Positions 6,926 to 15,522 of a stretch of DNA of 60,860 nucleotides are shown here, in pieces. Below the pieces are notes generated by a model that saw only the letters and a program-made list of their open reading frames with translations, was not told the DNA's origin and did no database searches. The stretch comes from an uncultured Clostridium sp. GTDB lineage: Bacteria; Bacillota; Clostridia; Lachnospirales; Lachnospiraceae. The stretch covers positions 1 through 60,860 of the forward strand of contig CANRZB010000015.1 in the NCBI GenBank assembly GCA_947644195.1, given 5' to 3'. The stretch's first letter is position 1. Every line of letters starts with the position of its first letter. The position numbers were made by a program, and so were the translations under genes.

Positions 6926-9133
6926 ATGGTTGGAAATATTATGGGTATTACAATATTACTTCTGTTGTTTCTGGGGATACGAAGAGTGATTGATGGAAAA
7001 ATTTCAGCGAGACTGCAATATGCACTCTGGCTTTTGATCGGGGTGCGCTTACTGATGGTATGGCTTCCCTTGCCAGGGAGTCGTTTTTCTGTGATGAACC
7101 TGATTCCTACGATGCAGGAACTTGTCCAGGAAGTGCAACAAAATGTTACTGAGAAGCAGGAGAGGGAAACGGATCACAGTCTTGGTCAGCCGTTCTCTGG
7201 TTTACAGGAGAACAAGGTTTCAACACAGGAAAGTGATCGTTTTCAGGTGGAAAATGATTCGCATCCGGGGGTAGAAGCAAAGCAAAATGATAGATTGCCT
7301 TCCGATGCGGGATTTTTCCAGAAAGAGGGAAAGAGGGAGATTACCCTATTTATTTATGGAATCGGAGTCGTTGCAATGCTGGTGTGGATTTTGGGAAGGA
7401 ACCTGTGGTTCTGGCGTGGAATACGCAGGAGAAGGATTCCGTATGAAGGGGGATTGCCAGACGTTTCTCTTCCGGGCAGACTATATCTTTTAGAAGAACT
7501 GAAATCTCCATTTTTGTTTGGTAGAAACATTTATGTTTCCCCGGAAATGGTATGTGATGAATCCAGATTACATCATATTCTGATACATGAAACTTCGCAT
7601 TGGAACCAGGGTGATTTTCTGTGGTCTCTGGTACGAAATCTGTGTTTGGTTATGTACTGGTACCATCCGCTGGTTTGGGTTGGAGCGCATTTATCCATCG
7701 TAGATGAAGAATTGGCATGTGACGAGAGAGCAATTCGTATTTTGGGAGATGGGAATCGTTTAGAATATGGAGAAACCCTGCTGGAGTTTATTCGGGAACA
7801 GGCTGGTTTCCTGGATTGTATTGGGATTTCTACACAAATGTCCGGCAGCAAGAGGGAGACTAGGAAAAGATTAGAGCGGATTGCGATCACAAAGAAACGG
7901 ACCGCAGGAAGGATATTGTTTTTGGCAGTGAGTATGCTGATCTTGTGCCTAATTACACTGCCAGGGAAAGAAACAAAGACGGCGATTTCACCAAATGCCT
8001 GGTGGGAAAGAGTGGAACAGGAGGGATACCCCTGTATTGTCCTGGATGACCAGGGAAATTTGGTGGGAACCCGCAGGGGAGAACTGCTGACGAAAGTTTG
8101 TCTGGATTCTTCTGTAATGCCATGGATAGATGGAATATCGCCACAACCTTATCAGATTCAGGCGAATGCTTTTTCGGAATGTCGAAATCTTAAGACATTA
8201 ATATTGCGTTATCCTGTTCTTTATCATGAAAATGAATTTGTTGATTATATTAAATATATTGATGCGGATGCATTTCGGGGCTGTCCAGAAGATCTGACAG
8301 TGTATTGTGAGAAAGGATGCTATGCCTGGGAAAGGTTGCAGGAATTGGGGCTCCGGGTAAAAGAATATCGGGAGACGAAAAACGGATGGTCGCGGTGGTT
8401 GACGTTAGGAGAAGATGAGGCTGCCTTAAAGAAAATCATGGAGAAAGCAGATCCAGAACAGGATGATACGTTACAGCTTGATCTGCTGACAGATCAGGAA
8501 ATGCTACAGATCTATGGGGAGCCGTATTTTTGGATGACGGAGTCTGGGCAGCAGTTACAGCAGATGAATAATGTTATGTGGAGCTGGACGAACCGGAAAC
8601 TATGTATTCCGACGGATGCTCGTGGGTTTGCAGGAACTTTTGTGCAGTGTGGAGAGACGGATTTGTCATTGACGATTCCCAAAAATATAGAAGAGATAGG
8701 CGAGGACAGTTTTTTTACATGTCAGTTCAAGGAGGTCCGGTTTGAGGAGGGGAGCGGGTTACAGAAAATTGGCGACAGGGCTTTTATGGATGGAGTAAAG
8801 GGGAAAGTTCAGCTGCCGGAGGGGGTATTGGAAATCGGAAAAAGCGCATTTGAAATGTGCGGGGATCTGCAGGAGATCACCATTCCAAAATCTGTCCGTA
8901 TTCTGGGCGCCCGTTGTTTTATAGGGTGCAATTCCCTGGAGCGGGTTGAAATCCTGAATCCTGATATTACGTTAGAATTAGAAGATGAGATCTTCGATCA
9001 AGAACTCCTTAATGAAGATTTGGAAGCAGTGCCGAATGAGAAGCTGCACATCGTCTGCCATCGGGGAAGTAATGCAGAGAAATATGCCAGGGAGCATCAC
9101 TTGCAGGTGGAATATCTGCCGTCAGGAGAGTAA
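6926..9133 (+). CDS. BlaR1-like M56 membrane metalloprotease with C-terminal BspA-type leucine-rich repeats
   Basis: About 735 residues. The N-terminal half resembles BlaR1/MecR1: hydrophobic segments at the start and near residues 135-155, then the zinc protease motif HETSH (His221, Glu222, His225) and downstream EELACDERAI. A further transmembrane segment (RILFLAVSMLILCLITLPG) follows. The C-terminal half is not a penicillin-binding sensor. It carries LRR_5-like units such as FSECRNLKTLIL, IGEDSFFTCQFKEVRF, IGDRAFMDG and IGKSAFEMCGDLQEITI. By family knowledge it should cleave or trigger loss of the adjacent repressor. The ligand sensed by the repeat domain is unknown. Start chosen at 6926 behind GGGGGAGG; 6890 is the alternative. 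Confidence 0.85.
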   Translation: MVGNIMGITILLLLFLGIRRVIDGKISARLQYALWLLIGVRLLMVWLPLPGSRFSVMNLIPTMQELVQEVQQNVTEKQERETDHSLGQPFSGLQENKVSTQESDRFQVENDSHPGVEAKQNDRLPSDAGFFQKEGKREITLFIYGIGVVAMLVWILGRNLWFWRGIRRRRIPYEGGLPDVSLPGRLYLLEELKSPFLFGRNIYVSPEMVCDESRLHHILIHETSHWNQGDFLWSLVRNLCLVMYWYHPLVWVGAHLSIVDEELACDERAIRILGDGNRLEYGETLLEFIREQAGFLDCIGISTQMSGSKRETRKRLERIAITKKRTAGRILFLAVSMLILCLITLPGKETKTAISPNAWWERVEQEGYPCIVLDDQGNLVGTRRGELLTKVCLDSSVMPWIDGISPQPYQIQANAFSECRNLKTLILRYPVLYHENEFVDYIKYIDADAFRGCPEDLTVYCEKGCYAWERLQELGLRVKEYRETKNGWSRWLTLGEDEAALKKIMEKADPEQDDTLQLDLLTDQEMLQIYGEPYFWMTESGQQLQQMNNVMWSWTNRKLCIPTDARGFAGTFVQCGETDLSLTIPKNIEEIGEDSFFTCQFKEVRFEEGSGLQKIGDRAFMDGVKGKVQLPEGVLEIGKSAFEMCGDLQEITIPKSVRILGARCFIGCNSLERVEILNPDITLELEDEIFDQELLNEDLEAVPNEKLHIVCHRGSNAEKYAREHHLQVEYLPSGE

Positions 9134-9138
9134 GTTAC

Positions 9139-9171
9139 GCCGGAGGAGGCTGCCCCGTCAGATCCTCCGGC
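9139..9171. terminator. GC-rich hairpin between convergent genes
   Basis: GCCGGAGGA (9139-9147) pairs perfectly with TCCTCCGGC (9163-9171) just after the BlaR1-like stop codon. The right arm lies inside the last codons of the convergent methyltransferase gene. No T run follows, so termination is only probable. Confidence 0.4.
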
Positions 9172-10090
9172 TATTCCGTTCCCAGAATACATGATCCCGA
9201 TATCCCTGGATGGAAGGGTCTGTGTCAGCCATTTCCAGTCTCTTTTGTGCCCAGGCCCCATACAATTCATTCTGTTCAATAACAAGATACTTACGGTTTA
9301 GTTTTTTGGCCGTTACTGCGGTGGTGCCGGATCCGGCGAATGGATCAAAGACCAGATCCCCTGGATTACTGCTGGCCAGGATTAGTTTCGCCAGCAGTTT
9401 TTCCGGCTTCTGGGTAGGATGTCCGGTGTTTTCCGGCATAGACCAGTACGGGATTGAAATATCATCCCAAAAGTTGGAAGGACAGGTATTTCTGTAATTT
9501 CCGGATTTGGTTTCTTCCCAGTCTTTTGGCTTCCCCTGTTCCCGATAGGGAGCGACCACTTTTTTTCGGATTTTGACGTCTTCCAGGTGAAACGTATAAT
9601 CCGTCCCCATGGTTGCAAACCAAATATCTTCCATGCCATTTTTCCAATTTGTCTTCGCACCTCTGCCTTTTTCCCGTTGCCAGGTAATTCGATTTCGGAC
9701 ATGCAGGTATTCATAGAGGACGTCGCCGATGACCAGACTAGACTGCCAGTCGCAGCAAACATAGACGGAGGCAGTTTCTTTGAGCAGGGGTAGGGTCTTT
9801 TCCAGCCAATGGACCGTATATTGGCGGTAGTCTTCCCGGCTTTGCCGGTTGAATTTGTTCCCGTGATATTCTTTGGCTAAATTATAGGGGGGATCCACGA
9901 TCAGAAGATCCACAAATTTCTCGGGCAGTCGTTCCATGACTTCCAGACAGTCTCCGAGAATAAACTGGTTCCGATAGTCGAAATTTTTTGGAAGATCGTC
10001 AAAATGGATGCATGACGGGAGATATTTTTTTCCTTCTTCGGATTCTATTGTGAAATCAATTGTTTTATTTCGATCAGATTTTTGCTTCAT
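9158..10090 (-). CDS. Orphan DNA methyltransferase (amino-N4/N6, beta-type motif order)
   Basis: A 310-residue site-specific DNA methylase that transfers methyl from S-adenosylmethionine to an exocyclic amino group of A or C. The catalytic motif DPPY is near the N-terminus (Asp66, LIVDPPYNLAKEY). The AdoMet-binding FDPFAGSGTT is near the C-terminus (about 248-257), preceded by HPTQKPEKLLAKLI. That order defines the beta class. No restriction endonuclease gene lies beside it. The neighbours are a BlaR1-like protein and a two-component system, so it is an orphan, possibly epigenetic or phage-protective. The target site cannot be read from sequence. Confidence 0.88.
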   Translation of the reverse strand: MKQKSDRNKTIDFTIESEEGKKYLPSCIHFDDLPKNFDYRNQFILGDCLEVMERLPEKFVDLLIVDPPYNLAKEYHGNKFNRQSREDYRQYTVHWLEKTLPLLKETASVYVCCDWQSSLVIGDVLYEYLHVRNRITWQREKGRGAKTNWKNGMEDIWFATMGTDYTFHLEDVKIRKKVVAPYREQGKPKDWEETKSGNYRNTCPSNFWDDISIPYWSMPENTGHPTQKPEKLLAKLILASSNPGDLVFDPFAGSGTTAVTAKKLNRKYLVIEQNELYGAWAQKRLEMADTDPSIQGYRDHVFWERNSRRI

Positions 10091-10313
10091 GAGTTATCTT
10101 TCCTTATCCATGTAAAAAGTTGCCTTTGATTCCGTTTTCTTAGTAAAACTGTTTTGTACATCTGCGGTACTGGTTTCTGGTGTAATAGTATAACATGTTT
10201 TGGAATTGGTTGCAATTGCTAGGTCCCGGATGCTATAATGGGCGCATGAAAAAGATGAATTTATAGAAAGACAGGGATAGGGATGGTATGACATCGGAAT
10301 CCTATGAGGGGAC

Positions 10314-10988
10314 ATGATGCAAGTGATCTATGTGGTTGAAGATGATGCAAATATCCGTGAGATTGAGATGTTTGCGTTGAAAAACAGTGGCTATGAGACC
10401 GAAGGGTTTGTCTGTGCCGCCGATTTCTGGCAGGCGGTTCGTACCCAAAAACCGGCTCTGATTCTGCTGGATATTATGCTTCCCGATGAGAACGGTATCG
10501 TGCTGTTAGAAAGGTTACGCTCGGATCCTGTTACCAAAGCGCTTCCTGTCATTCTGGTGACGGCAAAGACTACAGAGATTGATAAGGTTCGGGGTTTGGA
10601 CCTTGGAGCGGACGATTATATAACCAAGCCCTTCGGTGTGATGGAACTGATTTCACGGGTAAAAGCATTGCTTCGGAGAACCGAAATGAGTCGGGGGATG
10701 GATACCTTTGTGCTGGATGAAATTGTGTTATCCATGGTAAACCGATCCTGTATGGTGTCGGGGGTTCCGGTAGAACTGACGTATAAAGAATTTGAATTGT
10801 TGGCGCTTTTGGTTCGCAATACCGGGAATGTTTTGACCAGGGACTGCCTGATGGAAAAGATCTGGGGATTTGATTTTAAGGGGGAATCCAGAACATTGGA
10901 TGTTCATATCAAGACACTTCGGAAAAAGTTAGGGGAGGCCGGGAGGCATATTAAAACCAAACGGAATGTAGGTTATCTGGCAGAATAA
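10314..10988 (+). CDS. OmpR/PhoB family response regulator (PhoP-like)
   Basis: A 224-residue regulator with a receiver domain (acidic cluster VVEDDAN, phospho-acceptor Asp53 in LLDIMLPDENG, conserved Lys in DDYITKPFG) and a winged-helix DNA-binding domain (ELTYKEFELLALLVRNTG, RTLDVHIKTLRKKL, KTKRNVGYL). The kinase gene follows 13 bases downstream, so the two are cotranscribed. Position next to a convergent Na/phosphate cotransporter with tandem-repeat boxes suggests a phosphate-starvation role, but this is inference. It is divergent from the methyltransferase. Confidence 0.88.
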   Translation: MMQVIYVVEDDANIREIEMFALKNSGYETEGFVCAADFWQAVRTQKPALILLDIMLPDENGIVLLERLRSDPVTKALPVILVTAKTTEIDKVRGLDLGADDYITKPFGVMELISRVKALLRRTEMSRGMDTFVLDEIVLSMVNRSCMVSGVPVELTYKEFELLALLVRNTGNVLTRDCLMEKIWGFDFKGESRTLDVHIKTLRKKLGEAGRHIKTKRNVGYLAE

Positions 10989-11001
10989 AAAGGAGACAGG
11001 C

Positions 11002-12321
11002 ATGGCAAAGAAAATTAATTTAAATTTTATGTTAGTGATTGGCGTTTCTGTGCTTCTGTCCGTGTTTTTGACCACCATGGTGTCCTATCGTCTGTTTCGG
11101 CAGGAAGTTTTTTCGGATCTTTCCGCTTTTGCAAAAATGATAGAGGATCTTGATTTTCTGAAACAGATGAAAGATGTGGATTTTACAAAGCCAGAGGATC
11201 CCTTGCGGATTACCTGGATTGATGATACCGGTGCGGTTCTGTTTGACAGCTATACACATGATTCAGATTTGGGGAATCATGGAGACCGGCCGGAGGTTAA
11301 GCAGGCAAAACGCAAAGGGGAAGGATTCTGCATCCGCAAATCCCGGACGATGGATCGGAATCTCTTTTTTTATGCCAGGAGGTCAGGAGATGGCAAGGTG
11401 ATACGTATTGCAAAGGAAACAGGTAGTATCTGGAATGTTTACCGCAGTACCCTGCCGGTCACTCTGTGCGTGGTGGTCTTTTCCTTTTTAATTTCCCTGT
11501 GGCTTGCCCGTTATCTAACTAAACTGTTTATTAAGCCACTGGAACAGATGGCGGCAGATATGGATTATCTGGAAGAGGTTCCTACTTATCCTGAGATTAT
11601 GCCGCTGATCGAACAGATCCGGTCACAGCATCAGGAAATGATGCAGGCAGCCAGAGTGAAGGAGGAATTTACTGCAAATGTCAGCCATGAGTTAAAAACT
11701 CCGCTGACCTCCATTTCCGGCTACTCGGAACTGATTGCCAGCGGGATGGCTTCGAAAAAAGAAGGGCGTCATTTTGCCGAAGAGATTCACAGAAATGCAC
11801 AGAGGTTATTGGCACTAATCAATGATATCTTGCAGTTATCGGAACTGGATGCGCTGCCAGAACGTAGATCCAATTATGTTTCCGTCGATCTCTATGAGAC
11901 TGCCGCCCGTTGTATGGATGTACTTCAGCCTGTGGCAGAGAAACAGCAAGTGCAGCTTTCCCTGAAAGGAGCTTCTCTGCAGATCCAGGCGGATCCGGAG
12001 CTTGTGGAGGAACTGATTTATAATCTCTGCGATAATGCACTGCGTTATAACAGACCGGGAGGGCATGTGTGGATTACCGTGACGGATCGACTTATTGTGC
12101 AGGATGATGGCATAGGGATTCCCAAAAAATTCCAGAAACGAATATTTGAGCGCTTTTTCCGGGTGGACAAAAGCCGTTCTAAAAAGACAGGCGGTACCGG
12201 GCTGGGTCTGGCGATCGTCAAACATATTGCAGAAGCGCATCATGCAGTCGTTTCTCTGGACAGTGACGAGGGAATCGGAACAACCATCAGCGTTAGCTTC
12301 CCACCACATTCTTCGGAATAA
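11002..12321 (+). CDS. Sensor histidine kinase (PhoR-like)
   Basis: A 439-residue membrane kinase. Transmembrane helix near 8-28, an extracytoplasmic sensor of about 120 residues containing ITWIDDTGAVLFDSY, a second helix near 152-172, then a HisKA domain with phospho-acceptor His229 in NVSHELKTPLTS. A HATPase_c domain shows N-box LIYNLCDNALRYN, G1 VQDDGIGIP and G2 TGGTGLGLAIVKHI. The sensor fold matches the type seen in PhoR/WalK kinases that detect envelope or phosphate signals. It pairs with the regulator just upstream and ends 65 bases from the convergent phosphate cotransporter. Confidence 0.87.
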   Translation: MAKKINLNFMLVIGVSVLLSVFLTTMVSYRLFRQEVFSDLSAFAKMIEDLDFLKQMKDVDFTKPEDPLRITWIDDTGAVLFDSYTHDSDLGNHGDRPEVKQAKRKGEGFCIRKSRTMDRNLFFYARRSGDGKVIRIAKETGSIWNVYRSTLPVTLCVVVFSFLISLWLARYLTKLFIKPLEQMAADMDYLEEVPTYPEIMPLIEQIRSQHQEMMQAARVKEEFTANVSHELKTPLTSISGYSELIASGMASKKEGRHFAEEIHRNAQRLLALINDILQLSELDALPERRSNYVSVDLYETAARCMDVLQPVAEKQQVQLSLKGASLQIQADPELVEELIYNLCDNALRYNRPGGHVWITVTDRLIVQDDGIGIPKKFQKRIFERFFRVDKSRSKKTGGTGLGLAIVKHIAEAHHAVVSLDSDEGIGTTISVSFPPHSSE

Positions 12322-12386
12322 ATGGGAGAATGTGGGTGTGCCATTTCGAGATATGGGAGAACAACTTTTTCCATCTGCGATGGCTG

Positions 12387-14042
12387 TTACTGTGCCATGA
12401 TTTGGAGATTGTGTTCTGCGACTTTCTGGAATCCTGTTAGGAGATCTGATAGGACAAAGCCCATATCCACACTGCATTTCCCTTTTTTTAGCCGCTTTTT
12501 ATGGTCTTTGAGAATCCGTTTTTCAATCCGTTTTAATTCATTGGCCAATTGATATGCTTCCCCTATTGTGACAGGGTCTGGATTTTCCCAGTAAGTCTTG
12601 GTATCGTGGATCAGTGCTTGCAGAATATCACGGTATTGTTCCAAATCCTTGCGGGCATCTTTTGAGAAATGCAACTTCTTCTTTTGCATTTTACCGGCGC
12701 TTTTGGCTATGCCCATGGAATAGTCTGCAATCCGCTCTATATTACCCACCTGATGTTGCAGCAGAGAGAGCTCTTTGGAGTCGGCTTCTGGCAGAACGGT
12801 CAGGCTGATTTTGAACATATAATCATTGATTTCTTCCTCATAACGGTCTACATAGTTCTCCAAATCTTCAATATATACTGCTTTTTCCACCTGATAATCT
12901 AACATCAGGGAAAGAGCTTCATTTGCTGCTTCCTGCGCCAGATATAGCATCGCTCCGGTAGTTTTCTTACACTGCATCAGTGCAAACGATGGATTGTCCA
13001 GGAATCGTTTGTCCATTCCGGCTAAGGCAGCTAATTGTGCAGGAGCTTTTTGTGTTTGTTCCTCCTCTTTTGCTTTGACAGAAATGGTTGCGAGCCTGAC
13101 CAGCGGATAGGAAAATGGCAGCAGGATTACGGTTGCAGCGATATTGAAACAGGAATGGATGAAAGCGATCCCTGCTGGTGTGGCGAACTCCTCCAGAAAT
13201 GGAAATGAGATAAAGGCATGGAGAATATAAAATCCTATGGTGAAGATCGCAGTTCCAATGACATTAAAATATAAATGGATAAAGGCGGCGCGTTTGGCAT
13301 TGGTGGAAGCCCCAATGGAAGAGAGCAGTGCCGTGATACAGGTGCCTATATTTTGGCCCATGATAATCGGTAATACCGCAGAGTATGGAATGGCACCGGT
13401 TAGGCATAAAGCCTGCAGGATGCCGACAGACGCTGATGAGCTCTGGATGATTGCTGTGAGTATGGTTCCTGCGATCATTCCGAAAAATGGATTGGAAAAG
13501 GTTAGGAATAACTTGGTAAACGCAGGAATATCTTTTAAAGGTTTCATTGCAGCGCTCATGGTATCCATCCCGATCATCAGAATGGCAAATCCCAAAAGAA
13601 TAGTCCCCACATCCTTTTTTCGTTCCGTTTTGCCGGACATAATCAATATCACGCCAATGATTGCCAGGATGGGTGCAAATGCCTGTGGCTTAAACAGTAA
13701 AACCAGGAAATTGTCGCTCTCAATCCCGGACAGGCTCAAGATCCAGGAGGTTATGGTTGTCCCCACATTAGCGCCCATAATGATACCTACCGCCTGGTTT
13801 AACTGCATGATTCCTGAGTTGACAAAGCCGACAACCATGACGGTGGTTGCCGAGGAGGACTGAATTACGGCAGTTGCTCCGGCTCCTAACAGCACTCCTT
13901 TGATTGGGTTGTCCGTCATTTTGGACAGAATGGCTTCCATTTTGCCTCCGGAAAGTTTGGAAAGGCTTTCGCCTAAAAGGTTCATTCCGTATAGAAAGAG
14001 TGCCAGTCCTCCGATTAATGTAAAAATATTCATGATATTCAT
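12387..14042 (-). CDS. Na/Pi cotransporter family protein with C-terminal PhoU-like domain
   Basis: A 551-residue NptA/PNaS family membrane protein. The N-terminal half carries the two inverted Na_Pi_cotrans repeats with the paired signatures GATAVIQSSSATTVMVVGFV and LTAIIQSSSASVGILQAL (QSSS motifs bind Na and phosphate). The last 200 residues are a PhoU-like helical domain (MLDYQVEKAVYIEDLENYVD... HQVGNIERIADYSMGIAK). It likely takes up phosphate, or exports it in some relatives, with the PhoU part regulating flux. Start at the ATG after GAGGATG. Convergent with the PhoR-like kinase, and with Pho-box-like repeats about 70-100 bases upstream. Confidence 0.9.
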   Translation of the reverse strand: MNIMNIFTLIGGLALFLYGMNLLGESLSKLSGGKMEAILSKMTDNPIKGVLLGAGATAVIQSSSATTVMVVGFVNSGIMQLNQAVGIIMGANVGTTITSWILSLSGIESDNFLVLLFKPQAFAPILAIIGVILIMSGKTERKKDVGTILLGFAILMIGMDTMSAAMKPLKDIPAFTKLFLTFSNPFFGMIAGTILTAIIQSSSASVGILQALCLTGAIPYSAVLPIIMGQNIGTCITALLSSIGASTNAKRAAFIHLYFNVIGTAIFTIGFYILHAFISFPFLEEFATPAGIAFIHSCFNIAATVILLPFSYPLVRLATISVKAKEEEQTQKAPAQLAALAGMDKRFLDNPSFALMQCKKTTGAMLYLAQEAANEALSLMLDYQVEKAVYIEDLENYVDRYEEEINDYMFKISLTVLPEADSKELSLLQHQVGNIERIADYSMGIAKSAGKMQKKKLHFSKDARKDLEQYRDILQALIHDTKTYWENPDPVTIGEAYQLANELKRIEKRILKDHKKRLKKGKCSVDMGFVLSDLLTGFQKVAEHNLQIMAQ

Positions 14043-14108
14043 CGGTCATCCTCGCTTTCGATTCTGGTTCGTTTCGTAATATGTTCCGATTCCCACGGTA
14101 TCACATCC

Positions 14109-14148
14109 CTGTAAAGAAAAAGAGAGTTTTATGTAAAGTATATGTAAA
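14109..14148 (-). promoter_or_regulatory. Direct TTTACAT repeats at 11-bp spacing upstream of the phosphate cotransporter (Pho-box-like)
   Basis: On the minus strand TTTACAT occurs at 14148-14142 and 14137-14131, exactly 11 bp apart. A partial copy (TTTACAG, 14115-14109) lies a further 22 bp along. Tandem half-sites spaced one helical turn are the binding pattern of OmpR/PhoB-type regulators. The neighbouring PhoP-like regulator is the obvious candidate. A -10 element could not be placed with confidence. Confidence 0.5.
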
Positions 14149-14202
14149 ATTTGCAAAATCTATCTTGTTGTGGTTGCCAAAAAGTGGTAAACTGTGAAAC
14201 AG

Positions 14203-14297
14203 TATTAGGGAGTAGCTTGCATGCAGCGACATGTCATGTGTTTCGTCAGTACGGGATAGACATTCCCCGGAGCACATGCTAAGAAGCGAGACTTTTA
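14203..14297 (+). promoter_or_regulatory. yybP-ykoY (manganese) riboswitch
   Basis: The stretch shows the conserved blocks of this aptamer: TTAGGGAGTAGC at the 5' side, CGTCAGTACGG in the middle, CCCCGGAGC, and AGCGAGACTTTT at the 3' side. The family binds Mn2+ and turns on exporters of the metal. The 3' block GCGAGAC also forms the left arm of a terminator, so metal binding would compete with terminator formation. It sits 76 bases upstream of a CaCA cation exchanger. Identified by eye; no covariance score was run. Confidence 0.78.
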
Positions 14298-14329
14298 CTG
14301 CTTTTTTGCAGTAGAAGTCTCGCTTTTTT
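14286..14329 (+). terminator. Riboswitch-controlled intrinsic terminator
   Basis: GCGAGACTTTTACTGC (14286-14301) pairs with GCAGTAGAAGTCTCGC (14308-14323) over 16 bp with one G-U pair, followed by six T. The left arm overlaps the 3' end of the manganese aptamer, giving a transcriptional off-switch when metal is low. Confidence 0.88.
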
Positions 14330-14373
14330 ATTTTGAGGTTTTATGTATTTGCAGTCACGAAAGGAGGCAGAAA

Positions 14374-15351
14374 ATGTTTGTATTGTTTGTATTGTTGTTG
14401 GTCACAGGATTTGTGGTGTTACTCTGGGGAGCGGATCGTTTTGTGGATGGAAGCGCAGGTCTGGCCGTAAATTTTAAAGTGCCGGGAGTGCTCATTGGAT
14501 TGACGATCGTTGCTTTGGGAACCAGTGCACCGGAATTGGCGGTAAGTACCTCGGCTGCTTTGCAGGGCTCCAATGAGATTGCACTGAGCAATGTGGTGGG
14601 TTCCAATCTCTTTAATTTGCTTGGCGTACTGGGAATCTGTGCCATGATCCATTCCCTTCCGGTAGACCGGGGGATTCTCCGACGAGATTTTCCAGTCTCT
14701 ATCGGGACAACGGTTCTGGTCCTGGTATTTGCTGCGGCTGGTGCAGTTTGGACGGGGCGGTTTCCAGGAGGAAAAATGGAGGAAACGGTCTGTTATGTCA
14801 CCAGAATCACTGGAATTGTGCTGCTGGTTCTCTTTGCGGCATATATTTTCGCTTTGATCCAGGATGCCAGAAAGCATCCAGTACAGGAGGAGGTACGGGA
14901 ATGTTTGCCCCTGTCGAAATGTTTTCTTCTGATGCTGGGAGGATTACTATTGATTATCTGTGGAGGGCAGGCAGTGGTTTATGGCGCCAGGGGCATTGCC
15001 AGGACGATGGGAATGTCGGAGACACTGATTGGTCTGACCATTGTTGCTGTGGGGACTTCCCTACCGGAACTGGTGACTTCCGTAGTGGCAGCCCGAAAAG
15101 GAGAAACGGGTCTGGCGGTCGGAAACGTGGTGGGTTCCAATATCTTTAACCTAATGTTTATTCTGGGAATTTCTGCAGCAATTCATCCAGTTGGCGTCAA
15201 TGTGGCGTCCGTCTGGGATATGATGATCTTAGTGCTAATCAGCATAGTGGTGTATCTGTTTTCCCTAAGTAAGCGAAGCATCCATCGAATGGAGGGAATG
15301 GTAATGATCCTTCTCTATCTGTTAGATATGATCTATGCGGTTCTCCGGTGA
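14374..15351 (+). CDS. CaCA family Na+/Ca2+ (or Mn2+) exchanger
   Basis: A 325-residue inner-membrane antiporter made of two homologous halves, each with the alpha-repeat signature: ALGTSAPELAVS with NVVGSNLFNLLG in the first, AVGTSLPELVTS with NVVGSNIFNLMF in the second. About ten transmembrane helices. Family members exchange cations for Na+ or H+. An upstream yybP-ykoY riboswitch suggests that the physiological substrate here includes Mn2+ and that it serves detoxification. AAAGGAGG precedes the ATG by eight bases. Confidence 0.9.
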   Translation: MFVLFVLLLVTGFVVLLWGADRFVDGSAGLAVNFKVPGVLIGLTIVALGTSAPELAVSTSAALQGSNEIALSNVVGSNLFNLLGVLGICAMIHSLPVDRGILRRDFPVSIGTTVLVLVFAAAGAVWTGRFPGGKMEETVCYVTRITGIVLLVLFAAYIFALIQDARKHPVQEEVRECLPLSKCFLLMLGGLLLIICGGQAVVYGARGIARTMGMSETLIGLTIVAVGTSLPELVTSVVAARKGETGLAVGNVVGSNIFNLMFILGISAAIHPVGVNVASVWDMMILVLISIVVYLFSLSKRSIHRMEGMVMILLYLLDMIYAVLR

Positions 15352-15522
15352 TGGAAATATCAGAAAAAAGTTAGGATTTTCCGGCTGATCTATGGTAGAC
15401 TAAATCCTAGATGGATGGAGAAAGGGAAGCGGCGTTCTGTTGACGGTGCAGGCAGTCGAGTACAGTCAGGCATGACAGAAAAACCACAGTTGGCAGAATG
15501 GAAATCAGGCGGGGAGATCGTG

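Noticed and set aside
11836-12477. 213-codon minus-strand frame across the end of the PhoR-like kinase
   Set aside because: It overlaps conserved HATPase motifs on the other strand, has Pro/Arg/His-rich shadow composition and no ribosome binding site.
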